A stretch of DNA of 64,000 bases from contig CM035318.1 in the NCBI GenBank assembly GCA_000497125.2, positions 1,732,001-1,796,000 of the forward strand. Direction: 5' to 3'. The stretch is from Spironucleus salmonicida. Its lineage: Eukaryota; Fornicata; Diplomonadida; Hexamitidae. The notes under the pieces were generated by a model that worked only from the letters and a program-made list of their open reading frames with translations, was not told where the DNA came from and searched no databases. The position numbers were made by a program, and so were the translations under genes. Shown piece after piece: positions 48,279 through 61,089 of this stretch (positions within the stretch are counted from its first letter, which is position 1; every line of letters starts with the position of its first letter).

Positions 48279-48941
48279 ATGAAATAATTAAAGGTTTTAA
48301 CGTTTAAAGGATAAACATCATTTTATTATAAGGTAAACAAGCCAGTGAAAGAAGCTGATCCAAAATTATTTTGGTAAGGACCCACAATCCCATTTGGATA
48401 TTTAGAAAGATCCTCATCACCTTAAAAATCACCTTAAAAATAAAACCGTAATAAAATTGTCAATAAATCAGCATTATAATTATAAATAGATGTAGCCAAA
48501 TAACTTATTACTTCCTTGACGCCTTAAAAGTAAGTTCATAAGTATCAAGTGCCTGGGTAAAAATAGTAATATTCAGATTAATAAAAAAGTTATATAGATT
48601 AAAATTTCTGCAAACTTATGCAGAAAACAGCATAAGTTTACTCTAGAAAACCTATAATTGATGATGATAAGCAATACAAGCATTTATAGTATAACAATGA
48701 GTATATTAATGAATTTTATAATTTGGATTTTAAATAAAGAAATGCAACTGATTTAAGTTTATAAAGTGAAATAAATACGCTCAAGATCAATATTTAGACA
48801 TCTAAGAATCAAATTTTATAGTTGTTAACTAAATATTACGCAATAGAGTAGTTTCTAAAACAAAAAGTAGTAATAAAAATAGAAATTTTAGAAAGCAAAA
48901 ACAAATTGAATTATTCATAATCACTATCTCTTAGAAAATGA
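48279..48941 (+). CDS. Hypothetical protein, 220 aa
   Basis: The 220-residue frame starts MKQLKVLTFKGQTSFYYKVN, has a Trp/Pro/Gly turn (LFWQGPTIPFGYLERSSSPQ), then a long Lys/Gln helix and a C-terminal coiled coil. Placement 49 bases after the SHIPPO stop and its start-to-domain transition fit an axonemal or cytoskeletal protein. No family is recognised. Confidence 0.5.
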
Positions 48942-48946
48942 ATAAG

Positions 48947-49306
48947 TCACTTTGTAATTAATTTTTAATTATTTTTTAGAAATTCTATTAAATCCTGCTA
49001 TTTTGTACTTTAAGTATCAGGATTTCGCCAAATTCGTCTAGATTATTATGTTTAAGGTTCTTATTTTCTGTGATTATTTTTTGTCTTTTTTCGTTGAAGC
49101 TCATTCTAGTGTACTTATTATTACACTTACTATTTTAATGTTAGAGGTTTAATATTTAACATTTAATTCTTTTCTAGTTAGCATGCCAGTGACGCTAATT
49201 AGTCAATGCTACACTTAATTACTGGCATATGCATTGTGAATTCCATATAATTTTCTAAATAATCTATCTAAAGTGGAATGGAATAAAACCGCCATTTATG
49301 ACTCAT
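48947..49306 (-). CDS. Small basic protein, 119 aa
   Basis: The 119-residue frame (MSHKWRFYSIPLQIDYLENY start) has a folded-looking N-terminal half with Trp, Met and Cys, then a basic Gln/Lys/Arg-rich tail (ELQRKKTKNHRKQEPQTQQS) and a charged helix. It ends 5 bases from the convergent gene. The tail suggests RNA or microtubule binding, without a family match. Confidence 0.5.
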
Positions 49307-49405
49307 TTTTAATTACTGGTATCAGTCTTAAGTATAAAAATAAGGTTAAATAAATTTAGAATGATTTTCATATATTAATTTAATAACAGTATTATAAGAA
49401 TATTT

Positions 49406-49825
49406 TCAATCTAAGCTTGATAAACCTTTTAAATTTGTATAGGCCTTTTTACATTTTTACAAAAACAAAAATGTAAATTAGTAAGTCAATACAAGCTGTT
49501 TAGTCTTGTCTGACAATAATATATTAATAATTTATAAAAATAAATAAACTATAATTCTCAAATTGGTTTTTCTACTGTTGCTAAATCGTGCATAAATAAG
49601 TAATTTGAGTTTCGATATTTTAAAAATTAATTCCTTTTAAAAATATGAAGCCATCTACATTTCAATTATTATTTTATTATCTAAAATGCCAATTACATTG
49701 TTAGGATAAAATAAACGTTAGTATAGTGAAAACAAAAGATAGAAATAAAATAATATTCCTTTCGTCCATATTTCATGGATCTAATAACATATCTATTCTA
49801 ATAGATAATACATATTGTCATACAT
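49406..49825 (-). CDS. Possible gene, 139 aa, low confidence
   Basis: A 140-codon frame (MYDNMYYLLEQICYQI start) fits neatly between the neighbouring genes (99 and 46 bases of spacer). Its composition is mostly hydrophobic with basic patches and a Phe/Leu-rich run (TYQFTFLFLQKCKK), so it could be chance translation of AT-rich DNA. A perfect 11-bp hairpin lies inside it at 49448-49477. Not assignable. Confidence 0.3.
49448..49477. repeat. Perfect 11-bp inverted repeat
   Basis: TTTACATTTTT, an 8-base loop, then AAAAATGTAAA. The stem has one C-G pair. It is close to the end of the possible gene at 49406 and may be a chance palindrome of AT-rich DNA. Confidence 0.35.
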
Positions 49826-49871
49826 ATACCTAAAATTATCAAATTATTATTAAGCTTAGAGCTACACTGCC

Positions 49872-52800
49872 TCACTCATCTACAAAATCTTCATCTTTAA
49901 ATCCAATAGGCAATTCATTCTCTTATGATCCCTCTTCGTCTTCAAAATTCTCTTCACCACCAATACCCAATAAATTAATTTCCCCTGCTTCTTCCTCTGC
50001 AAACTGATTTTCAATCTTAGCTCTAGCTTCTTCTGCTGTAGCTTTGGCCTATGCGCGTTTCTCTTGAACATCCTTCATTTATTTTACAGCATTAACATCC
50101 TCCCATTCATCATCAATTCCATCTTTAACTGGCATATTTGGGTATGTAATTCTTTCTTTTTCGAGAGCTGCCTATTTGAGCTTCTTGAAATTTTCTTTTC
50201 CTGTAGATTTAGCTAGTTAAAACAAGGTTCCACCGGCTCTTAAAAGATTTGCTGCTGTGTCAAACTCAGCAATCATACCAGCATCCATAACTAGAATTTT
50301 GTCAAATGAGATTACTGTATTTAGACGGTGTGCGATCGAAAACATTATTCTATCATCTAGTTATTCTCTTACAATATCTTAGACCAACTAATCGGTAGCT
50401 TTATCAACTTAGGAAGTGGCTTCATCCATTACTACAGTAAAAGATTTTGCTATCAACGTTGATGCAAAGATAATTAGTTATTTTTGTCCAGAAGAAAGAT
50501 TTGAAGCATTTGAAAAGATTTTCGAATCTAGTCCTCCAGGCTATTTTCTAAAGTATTAGCCTAATGTAACTCTATCTAAAGTTTCCCAAATATATGCGTC
50601 TGTCATTTTTTCATACTCATCTGACGTAAGACCTTCTACTTCTAATTCAGCTGCTTTATCTAAAGCTGTACGTAAAGTACCTGAAAATATATATGGATCT
50701 TACGGAACGATCGCTAGACCCTTTCTAGATGAATGGAGACCAATATCATCTAAAATATTTACACCATCAAATACAATTTTACTACCTTCGTCTGGAGCAT
50801 TTACTCTAAAGAACGCCATTGTTAAAGTTGATTTAGAGCAACCTGTTCTACCTACAATACCAATATGTTCATAAGGTGCTACTGTAAAATTTAACCCTTT
50901 TAATACTTATGGAAGTTCTGGTCTATATCTAAAATATAAATTTTTAACTTCAATAGATCCTCCTTTTTTGGGCCATTCTGGAGAAATTTCTCTGGCAGTC
51001 TTGTACTTTCCTTCACGTGGTAAACTAACATATTCTAAAACACTCTCAATAGAAACACCTTCTGCTTCCACTTATACAAATGATAAGATTAATTGAATGA
51101 GTGGTTACATAATACCAAAAGATTAGGATACCGATACTGACGCAAATATATTTAAAAATGTTATGTTTAATAAAGATGAAGAAACAATAGCAGAAACACA
51201 TACACCTGTACTTACAAAGCAACCTATTAAATTCATCCTAAATGTGAGCCACCTCACACCACATTACGCTGGCCACATCGCTTAAACATTAGTATCATTC
51301 TTTTCTCGATAAATTTTGCTAAACACATCTTAATATTCTATAGAGCGAATTACTGATAAACTTCGCATCGTTTCATTTGATTATGAAATAATTGGGCCTT
51401 TAAAAACTAAATCTATTTTCTTTAGTGCAGGGGTGACTATTCTAAATGCCTAAAATATTTTATAATATATGATAAACACAGGAATAATAACAATAGCAGA
51501 CAACCAGTTAATACTAATTATAGTCATAAGTGTTAGAATTCCGATAAAGCTAACAAACACTTAGATAAATTGTTACATTAACTAAACATCAATGGCTTCT
51601 GTATCTTTTGTGAATTTTCCTATGATTGTTCCATTTGGGGTAATATCAAAGAAAGCAAGTTTCGTTCTAATAATAGATCTAGTCATTTCTTAATACATTC
51701 GCTTCGATGCATTAATCGCCACTATCATGAAAGTAAACAAAGCGAAAAAATTAAGAAATATAGTAGCACCAGTTAATCCGACATAAACATACATATAAAT
51801 GTCATTATTCTATAGTTTAAAAGTGTCAGTTGTCCATAATGCAATAAATAAATTTAAGAAAATTTTACCTAAAAATGCGAAAAGAAGCATAATAATAAAG
51901 GAAATGGTACCACAATTTCCACCATATTTAAAATATTTTTTATAGCTTTCAAACTTTACTTTTTATGCCGGGGCCATCATAAGTCTTTTTGTCTAATCTA
52001 CTGATGGCTCGATTGATTTAATCTTAAATTAAACAAAATCATCTATCTTAAATGTAAGTTTATCTTTTCGCTTTTTAACTACTAGACAATTTTTATTTTC
52101 TACAGGTTCTTGCATTGTGCTTCCACCAACTTCAGACCACTCTTCACCCATAGCAGCTGTATTTCCAGCATAGACTTATAATAGATCTGGTGAACCATCA
52201 AATAATATCATACCATTTTCTAGATATAATATTCTATCACAATCTCCAAAAAATTAAGTCTAATGAGTTGATATCATTACAGTTATGCCTTTAAATCTAC
52301 AATAACCACATATCATATTTTACCATAAACATTTAGCAACAAACGCATCAACTGCTGCCAATGGATCATCTAAAAATAACAAATCTGGTTCATAGTATAA
52401 TGCTCTAGCTAAAGCAACTCTAGCCTTTTAACCACCGGATAAGCCGACCCCATCAAAGCCAACGGTAAACTAATCTCCTTCTGGCCATTCATCTAAATCA
52501 GTTAGAAGACAACACAAACTACATATAGTTTAATATTTAATTTCATCAAATTCTTAAAAAAATACTATATTGTGTTTGATTGTTCCTGCAAAAATAATAG
52601 GGGATTGCGTATAATATGCGACTCTTTTTGCATTCATTTATATTTTAGGGATTGGAATTTCCTCTTCTTGTTCTTCATGAACTGAGGATGAACTAGAATC
52701 ATCCTCATTTTTCTTTACTGTAGTATCAATTTTAAATTTTTTGTCCTCTTTTTTAACTAGTGTGCTAAGATCAAAATGTGGATCAACAAAATTATAAGAA

Positions 52801-55055
52801 CTCGCATCATAATACCTTAATATCATATCATTTAGTTTAATATTAGCTCTTTAAATTCTTTCAAGTCGTAATTCTCCGAGTAATGATTAAAATAAAGTAG
52901 ATTTTCCAGCACCAACTGATCCACAGATACCAATTATTTCCCCTTTTGCTACATTAAGCTCTAAATCTTTGAGAGAGCATTACAAATCGTCTAATGCTTA
53001 CACTATTTTTAATTTGAACCTTTGATAATAAGGTTATATTATCCGGAGATTAATAAACATTCTCTTAAGAAAATCTAAATCTGAGTCGAACTCAAATCTT
53101 CTTGATAATTTCATTTCGTCATACAATGATAGATTTTCTACTTTTGAAATTGGGAGTATATCAATTTCTAGACACCAATAGTCTAATAGGGTGGCTACAA
53201 GTTCATGAGAAATGCGTTTTTATTTTACTTTTTCTAAATCTCCACGCTTCCTTCTTTACAAAAATGTAAGATGGTCACCTCGTATTATTTTGAATCCATT
53301 ATTGTCTACATTCCTAAAATAATCATAACAAGGTCCACGCTTTAAAATCTCTACATCAGAAGAAATAGCCATAAACGCCTCAGATTTTTTATTTGAGTTG
53401 TACATATCCATAAATGTTTCATATGCAGCATTGTAAATATCTACCACTTAATCATAACCTCTTATAATTCTTTGTATCTTATCTCTATGTAATGCAAAAT
53501 CAGTATCTAAAACTGGAGGTATAATTAGATCATCAGAAATAGCATATGTAAATGAAGGAACATTTCTAATATAAATCATCGGTTCATCAGTGATGTCATT
53601 AACCACATTATTATCATTGTTGGCTCTCGTAAATGCAAAAAGTGATTCAGATTACAATATATTTGTTCCATCATCATCAGAATCATCATCCTTTAACTAG
53701 TTATTATCATAGTTTTAGTCTTATCTATGCTTCCATGTTATACAACCTTAATCAATTTCTGGCATAGATAAAAAAGCCTTAAGTCTTTGACCGCAGACTC
53801 TCGCCTCTAAGAAACTTGAGAACATAACAGGAAGTTATAACAATATATTATTTAGAAATTCATATAGATAAATAACTGTAAATATATTAGACGCAATAAA
53901 AGAAATAGTTGGTTTAGTTTTAGTACCGAATTTGTATATTATAGAGAAAGTTGCTGCATTCATAACAAGTGAAGCAGCAGTACTTAAAAAATTAATACCT
54001 ATAATGACTAAACCATATTTTTTTAAAATAATTAGTTCCTTTTTCCTAATATTTGCAAGCTTTTGTTCAGTAACCAATTCAGTCCTAAAATATTTAATCA
54101 TTTTCATACCCTATAAAACTTCTTATACCTTACCAACTCTAGCATCACGATATCCCATAAGTACTCGTTGTGCTGTAACATTTTTGTTACTTACCATAAT
54201 TATTATTGGCAAAAATATACAAACAATTCCAATACCTATAAGAGAAAATAACCTAATTTAAACAATTAAATAGATAATAATAAATAAAGCTTAAAGAGTA
54301 TATAACAGTAAAAATGGTAAAGACTATATCGTTGCTTGTATTCTAAAACTATCAGTAAATAATAAATTAGTAACATCTCTGATTTAAGAATTATTGGCCT
54401 TAATTCTTAGAAGCTTCATATATAAAACATCTTGAAGAGCCTAAAATCCTTATGTTCCAATTTTAAATGCAATAGTTAACACAATAGAATCAAGGAAGCA
54501 ATAAAGCAGCTAAACTACGAATAAAATACCACAAAGTATATAGCCAAATGTTGAACTAAGTGTGAATGGTATATTGGAAGCATTCTTAGGAGTTTCTATA
54601 ATTTATATTAAAAACTAAATCATAATAGGCGCTACAATAGAAGATGCAAATAATAAAGGAAATAATAAGAATACCATAGCTTAGTGGTTCATAAATGCGT
54701 TATATATTGTATTCATAATTTCTGGTAACTCATCTTTCTTTTTTGTCATGTAATCCCATCGTTTCCTATTCCATTCTAAAGCAAATGCCTAACCACACTT
54801 TTAACATTGCATATCTGGATGGGGTACATGTAAGTCATAAGGAGTTAGATTTTTATTATTAACTGCCTTTTTAATAATAGGATTAAGCCATGAAAACGTA
54901 TAACGACCAACTGGATTGACGAGACTTTCTAAAGGTATATTTGCAGATTGATTTGGTTCCCTCTGTTATTATTAATTTTAGTCTTCTTACTAGTCAGTAT
55001 CCGAACTAAACATAATAGGTGCTAATTCTTTAGTTGCTTTCCTGAGTCTAGCCAT
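49872..55055 (-). CDS. ABC transporter, subfamily C (MRP-like), 1727 aa
   Basis: This full ABCC transporter has two TMDs and two NBDs. The N-terminus ([15 protein letters not shown]) has the ABCC FSWxxPLxxxG type entry; the MSD0 extra domain is absent. NBD1: Walker [10 protein letters not shown], signature LSGGQKAR, Walker [16 protein letters not shown]2: GRTGCSKST (lacking the usual Gly before Lys), [19 protein letters not shown]. Two big insertions stand out: about 200 residues between TMD1 and NBD1 and an acidic insert after NBD1 Walker A (residues ~730-810, [20 protein letters not shown]). MRPs export conjugated organic anions or drugs. The acidic C-terminal tail is unusual. The family is secure; the substrate is unknown. 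Confidence 0.9.
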
Positions 55056-55150
55056 TTTATTTTAAAATCATATATTAGAATTATTTTCTAATATATATCA
55101 TTCTTATTTTTCACACTAACTTTAAATAATATTATATATATTAAAATATA

Positions 55151-56944
55151 TCACTGATCAATTTACTTTATTTCTATTTCTAATTTTCCAGTAGTCAATA
55201 GTGTTTATTTTTATTAATTATAAAAATCATTTATTAACAACTCAACCTTTTCTATATGCGTACTTTATTCTTCCAATATCTAAAATAACTAAATAGTAAA
55301 TAATTAATTCGAAAATTCCATGTTTTGCTGATAGTTGAATTATAATTTTTCGTTAAATTCAATACACAAAATTCCAGCAGAAGGTAATTTACTCTATGAT
55401 ACAAAAACTTAATCCATAATGTTTATCTAAACATAATATTCATACTCTGTACTTAGAGTTTCTGATAAGTCAATAATATCCGATAGAATAATTTAATACT
55501 TTTAGAAAATAAGTTTTAGGTCTTGAATTTGATCTGAAGCCGATTCATCTTAAGTTTTATAATCGATCTTTAATGTATCTTCTTTCACACATTCTAGCTC
55601 ACTTGAATTTAGTTTTATTTCTTATGACTCGGCCTTACTTTCATCTTTTAATCTAGTAACTAATTCTTAGTGTTTCATATTTTCTGTTGCCTATAATGCC
55701 GAATTTAGCTAAATTTGACGCAATATAAGAGGTATTTCTTATCTTTAAAATGGCATTTATAGTATATTATCGTATGAGTTTCTCATTAATTTATTTTATG
55801 TTTCTACTTCAATGAGCTAAGTCTTTAACTTCATAGTTTATTCATGTGCAGTTAAATTTTAAATTTTAAGTTCTGAAATATAATCTAAAGCTTTCTCTAA
55901 TTCAATAGCTAAAGTCTCATAGCGGGCTTTGGCTCGCTATTTTGCAGTTGAAAATAATGCTATTTATGCATTTAGTTCATTTTACTGTTTAACTTGTTAT
56001 TATTTAATATCGAATAATGTTTCTTTATCTTTAAGTTATTCCTATAAGTAGAATGTATTCTTACTAGTCAAATCTTTTATTTCTAATTTATATATTTATT
56101 TTTGTTGATTATGGAGTTAAATTACTTCTTTTTGGTAGTTTTAATGGTTAATTTGGTGTTTTTAGTCTATTTTAGTAATATTTTCATTAGATTTTTCTTA
56201 TTACTGTTGTAATTTTGCTTTATATTCACTTTAATTTTAATTTAGCTATGACACAGTATCAAGAAGTTTATCCTTCACAAAATCGATTTCAGACTGCATC
56301 TTTTCAATATTTTCATTTGAATTAGCATACTAAATAACCATAAGTTGTTCTTCATAAGTCTTTATTTTTTCCTTATAATTAGAAATTTCACCATGAAGCC
56401 TAGCTATTTATATTTTTTATTCACTTGAATTGCTTTAAATTTAATATTAATATGTTTAGATTTATTATAATAATTATGTATTTTCGTCTGCAACTGACTT
56501 TGCTAATAATTTAAGTTATTCAAAATCATCCTTAGAATTAAAAATATCATTATAAGGTATAAATTATTGCTATTAAACAGGTTATTAAATCGTAAGTTAT
56601 TACTTAAGATATGAATTTTCAGATTATGCTTTCTAAATTGTTTGAAACATATTTTCATTGTCTTTCGTTAATACTTCAAATTTCTATTTTAATTCAGAAT
56701 ACTATGATTGAATTTTGTGTTTATCTTATACTTCTGAATAAATTTATTATTAAAATTCTTATTGTAAAGATTAAACTGGAGTTGTGGATTTAGTTTATAA
56801 AATTTATTATTTACACAACTAAATTTCCTATATTTATTGGTTATATTTAGCTAATATAGATAAAAGCATGATTTTTAATGACTAATTTTATAGTTCTATA
56901 TCATCAGGTAAAGTTGAAGTTAAGGCTTCCATAGAAATTTCCAT
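55151..56944 (-). CDS. Long coiled-coil protein, 597 aa
   Basis: The 597-residue frame is almost entirely amphipathic helix with Glu/Lys/Gln/Leu/Ser heptads, beginning MEISMEALTSTLPDDIELQ. No hinge, motor or globular domain is visible, and there is no proline-rich break. It is 95 bases before the ABCC start on the same strand. It is likely a cytoskeletal, flagellar-root or Golgi-tether type coiled coil. Composition supports coding; assignment is not possible. Confidence 0.65.
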
Positions 56945-57008
56945 TTAATTTGTATCATTATCATGGTATAATATCTATAATATATAGTTTTAAAAAATAA
57001 TTAATATC

Positions 57009-57179
57009 GTGAAAACTATCTTTGCTCAAAGATTTCGTCTGAGAATTTATTGCAGTAATTAGCCAAAAAAATATGATGGCAAAGTTAAAACTTCATATTT
57101 AGATCTTAAAAAATAGTTTGAGTTAGAGCCTTGGCAGTCCATATCTAGTATTAAATATGTATAATAATTAATATTATGA
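57009..57179 (+). CDS. Non-ATG small ORF, possible second exon
   Basis: A 57-codon frame without an ATG reads KTIFAQRFRLRIYCSNQPKK and then YLDLKKQFELEPWQS, ending QQLIL before TGA. It looks protein-like (Arg, Trp, Cys, Pro in order). An ATG at 56963, joined by a 22-base GT-AG intron (56966-56987), would restore the frame and add MFQKIINIV. A start at GTG 57009 is the simpler alternative. It is the only place in the window where an intron would help. Confidence 0.35.
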
Positions 57180-57232
57180 TGTTTAAACGAAATTAGCGTA
57201 TGATTCTTTTTTACTTTTCCATTCCTTTTGTC

Positions 57233-57808
57233 ATGGACTCCAAGAATTTTAAGTTATTTGGTAAGTACGAAACCACCGGTGTAGTCTGCGAAGATGACTC
57301 TATCAGCAGATATGTTTCTATTGATAATCACTCCACTGTTGCTCACTCTGCTGGTAAGTGGCACGCTGTTCGTTTCAGAAAAGGTTCCTGCCCCATCGTT
57401 GAACGTCTTGCTAACACCCTTATGATGCACGGCCGTAACTCCGGTAAGAAACTCATGGCTAACAGGCACATTGAATAAGCTTTCGAGCTTATCAACCTTC
57501 AGACTGGTCTTAACCCCGTTCAGGTCCTCGTTGATGCTATCAAGAATGCCGTTGTTCGTGAAGACTCCTGCCGTATTGGTAAGGGTGGTCAGATAAGACG
57601 TCAGGCTGTCGATGTTGCTCCTCTCCGTCGTGTCAATCAGGCTCTTTTCTATCTTGGTTTAGGTGCCCGTAGACAGTCCATGAGAAAGATCAAAACTTTT
57701 GCTGAATGCTTAGCTGACGAAATAACTGCTGCCTCATAGTCTGCTGATAAGTCTTATGCCGTTTAAAAGCGTAACGAAATTGAGCGTGTTGCCGTTTCCA
57801 ACAGATGA
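57233..57808 (+). CDS. RPS5: 40S ribosomal protein S5 (uS7)
   Basis: The protein has 191 residues, typical for uS7. [76 protein letters not shown] and [20 protein letters not shown] all match eukaryotic S5. It sits at the small-subunit head near the E site. Start MDSKNF... is chosen; an in-frame ATG at 57200 would add eleven hydrophobic residues, probably untranslated leader. Codon use is GC-richer and more uniform than neighbours, as for highly expressed genes, yet TAA/TAG Gln still occur (HIEQAFELIN contains a TAA). Confidence 0.95.
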
Positions 57809-57853
57809 TTAATTTTAATTAGTTTGATTAATTTTTTAAGTAATAAATTTTAT

Positions 57854-58372
57854 TCACATCGCTATACATCTTTTCTTCCTATTAATTACCTGTTATTCAA
57901 TCGCTTTATCTCCTAATATGTTAATAGCTAATTTCAAATCTATGTCTGTATATTAGTAATTTTAGTTAAGTTTCAAATCTGCACATGGAGTTTCATCATA
58001 ACTCTCTAATATTATTATTATATGATATAAATATTATATGAGTTCAAAATAATTATCGTCGGTAAAGTTTAATCGAACAAATTTTTCTGTAAATTATGAA
58101 AAATTTGATAATGTTTAAGATACTTATATAAAATCATCCAAGTTAAAATATAATGAAGTAAATTGTACTTCTTTTCTAGGATATAAATTTGGTAGTAATT
58201 AGAGCAACTGAGATACCAATTCGTTCGTCAAAAAGTCAAAAACAGATTCATTATCTAATTTATGCTATATATTACTACAGTATGTATATTGTAGTTATTT
58301 TAAGTAAAAGATTAATCTCTCATTCATACTTAAAAGTAAAATTGTATCTTGGTTTATTTAGAGTTATGACAT
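57854..58372 (-). CDS. Hypothetical protein, 172 aa
   Basis: The 172-residue helical protein starts MSQLQINQDTILLLSMNERL and ends DIDLKLAINILGDKA plus a basic tail. Internal sequence is balanced (VFDFLTNELVSQLLQLLPNL, DDFIQVSQTLSNFSQFTEKF), so it is a likely real soluble gene. No family is recognised. It is divergent to the gene at 58477 over a 104-base spacer with TATATTATATATTATTA. Confidence 0.5.
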
Positions 58373-58476
58373 TTAGTAGTTTGAATATAATTATTCATAT
58401 CATATATATTTAATAATAATAGTTAATAATAATCTATAATTAATATATTATATATTATTAACGTGAAGTGTAAATT

Positions 58477-60021
58477 ATGGAATTAATTGAGGAGTTAGAT
58501 TATATGATGAAAACTTAACCAACAGTTAGTTTTAAAGGTGAATTCAGTTAGTTTGGATCTCAAATAAATTCTATGAATGTTTCGGACAAACTAGATATAT
58601 CATTGATGATGAAACTCTAAAATAAAAAACCTAATTCATTGTTTGAATCCTAAATTTAATCATCATAAGTTAAGAAAACTTTAACTCCACAAAAAAAAAA
58701 TAGTAATTCATAATCTTAAACTTCTATTAGTATAAATTCCGTATAATAAAAACACACACAATCAACCAATATGAATATTGCAAAAATATTAGCACCTGTA
58801 AAATAAAATTTTACAAATGGAAGTTTTATATTATCATTAACCAAAAATTTGTAATATTATACCATATAAGAATTAGAAGCAGAAATAGGTTAATTTTATA
58901 TTGATTAATTAAAAAACTAAGATTTAAGTTTAGAAAATTTAAATAAGTCGCAAGGTTTTAATAATTAGTCATAAGTTTTATATATTTAGATATTTACAAG
59001 AGCATTAACTAAGTATTTAATTGAGATTCAAAAGGTTCCAAAGTTTAACTAGATTTCTATTTATTAATCTATTATTGGTTAGACACATGAAATTATTATT
59101 CCACAAAAAGAATTTATTTGTATTATAAAAGATGAGTACACATATGAAATGATGATCTAAATTAAGAAACCACAACCGTAGCATATAATAACTAGTAAAA
59201 AGTAAGTTAAGGAGTCTAAAATGTAATAAACAACAAATAGATTGTACAGGGAACATTTCATAAAATAGCAGAAAAATGATGAAAAAATTAAGTAGAAATA
59301 AAAGTAGGAAATTAATGAATGTACTTTTAACCCAGAAACCAATATTGTTGACGTTACTGTAAGATAAAATTATGATATGGGAGTTTCTAAGTTTTTGGAA
59401 AAGTAATAAAAAATAGTATAATAAGAAACATAGGAACTTATCGAAGTTTTAATTCAAGAGGTTAAAGAAGAAGCTAGTTTTTATAGTCTTAAACTTTCAC
59501 AAGATTTCATAGATGAAGTTTACGATGACCTGAAGCTAGCTGATGAGCAATCTTTATAGAAAAGGATTGTACAAAATGTTAAGAATTTATTTCACAAGAA
59601 ATATATGTAATTACAGTCAAAATAGATTAAAAAATCTATATCTACTGGTAAGATATAACAGATTGTAACAGATTTTACCAACACTGATTAAGTATTTTTA
59701 TAAAATTAACATAAAACTATTGCTTCTTATGATACAAAATTAGCAACAATTAGGGTATAAAAATAATAATAATTGGACTAGGAACATCAAATATTGGATT
59801 AAAAAAGGGAATAATTAAATAAGAAAGAAGAGCAGGCAGTAACCCGTAGTAAAATTACAAAATAATCAATGAAAGGTGGAGGCGCATTTAGCATAGATTT
59901 TTCAAAGAGCAAATTTAACTCTACCAAAGAAGGACTGTAAATGAGCGCAGAAGCTATTAGAAATGTTGCTAACGGTGGAGTTGTTACTTTATGGACTGCT
60001 GCCGGAAGTGTTAGAAAATGA
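58477..60021 (+). CDS. Gln-rich cytoskeletal-type protein, 514 aa
   Basis: The 514-residue frame has an unstructured Ser/Thr/Gln/Lys N-terminus (FESQIQSSQVKKTLTPQKKN), a folded middle, then Gln/Lys-rich coiled coils with FNPETN. The C-terminal 40 residues are more conserved-looking (SKFNSTKEGLQMSAEAIRNV, NGGVVTLWTAAGSVRK). A cytoskeletal or flagellar role is suggested only by composition. Gln is mostly TAA/TAG. Confidence 0.55.
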
Positions 60022-60057
60022 TTATATAATATTATACTTATTTCCCTATCTCTTTAA

Positions 60058-61083
60058 ATGCTGGGTTATTCTGTTAAACAGATTGTTATGAATTTCACGC
60101 CTGAAATAATGCTATAAAAGCTTACTATTCTAACAACTCTTGGCTCTGGATCTTACTCTACCGTATTTCATGCAATTTATCAGAAAAACGACGTAGTAGC
60201 AAAGAAATTCACCAATTCAGACGAGAAATCACTAGAAAAAATCAACAGAGAGGCTACGTTGCTTGTTGGTATGCTAAATTTTCCAATTTTTTTGTAGTTT
60301 TCGGCTATTATCAACTGCTAGGGCTCGCGTTTCATCTTGACGTAACACCACGGTTCCCCACTGGATTTGGGCCAAAAATTCACCAGAATTCAGCTCAAAA
60401 GCATCTTTTTTTAACTGTTTTATGCCATTTCTATCCTGAACGTGCTTAAACTGACACACAGAGACGTGAAGCCGGAGAATATTCTACTCTCCAGGCACGT
60501 ATGCCCTTGCCTGATCGATTTCGGCCTCATGCTGCCGGTCACGAAGAATCGCCAGAAAGCTGGTACGAAGCAGTACCAAAGCCCCGAGAATTTTGCAATT
60601 GGAATTTCACATCAAAACTCAGATGTATACTCACTGGGAATCATATTTTGCAACATTGCGCTCAAGAGCAAAATTGCGCTCTCGAGTAGCAAGTTAGATC
60701 AACTGAAGCGATTCAAGCAGATTCTAGGGGAGGAATTCTCATAATTTTATCGGCAAAATGTAATTTTGACAGACGAGGAAATTGCGATTTTAGGAGTGGA
60801 AAAACAAATAGCAGTTCAATAAAGGGTAGCAAAATGTAAAGATTTTACTCACTTAACGCCTGAAAGTATCAGTATGATTAGTCTGCTATTGGTTTGCGAT
60901 CCTGAGAAGCGTATTAGTGCCATAGAGGCTTTAAACTTAGAATATTTCGATGAAGTAAGGAGCGAATATAGTTAATTAAAATATATTAATGGAAATAGGG
61001 GCAAAGTAGAGTTAGATTAAAATAGGATAATTTAAGACTTTAAAGCTAATTTTGAAGGTTTTAAAGGTGATATAATTGTTTGA
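60058..61083 (+). CDS. Divergent protein kinase, 341 aa
   Basis: The kinase domain spans about residues 22-300. Gly-loop GSGSYSTV is at 29-36 and the VAIK-like Lys at 49-50. HRDVKPENILL (134-144), DFG (154-156), SPE in place of APE (175-177) and DVYSLG (189-194) follow. All catalytic residues are kept, so activity is possible. Substrate and subfamily are unclear; the nearest style is CK1/NEK-like. Its middle third is visibly GC-rich while both flanks are AT-rich. Gln codons include TAA/TAG even in the GC-rich part. Start at the first ATG; a second at residue 11 is possible. It ends 6 bases from the convergent gene. Confidence 0.8.
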
Positions 61084-61089
61084 AGGAGT

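Noticed and set aside
49880-50071. Minus-strand frame rich in Lys/Arg
   Set aside because: It is a shadow within the C-terminal acidic tail of the ABCC transporter in another frame.
57200-57232. Upstream in-frame ATG of uS7
   Set aside because: It would add a hydrophobic leader not found in uS7; MDSKNF is the natural start.
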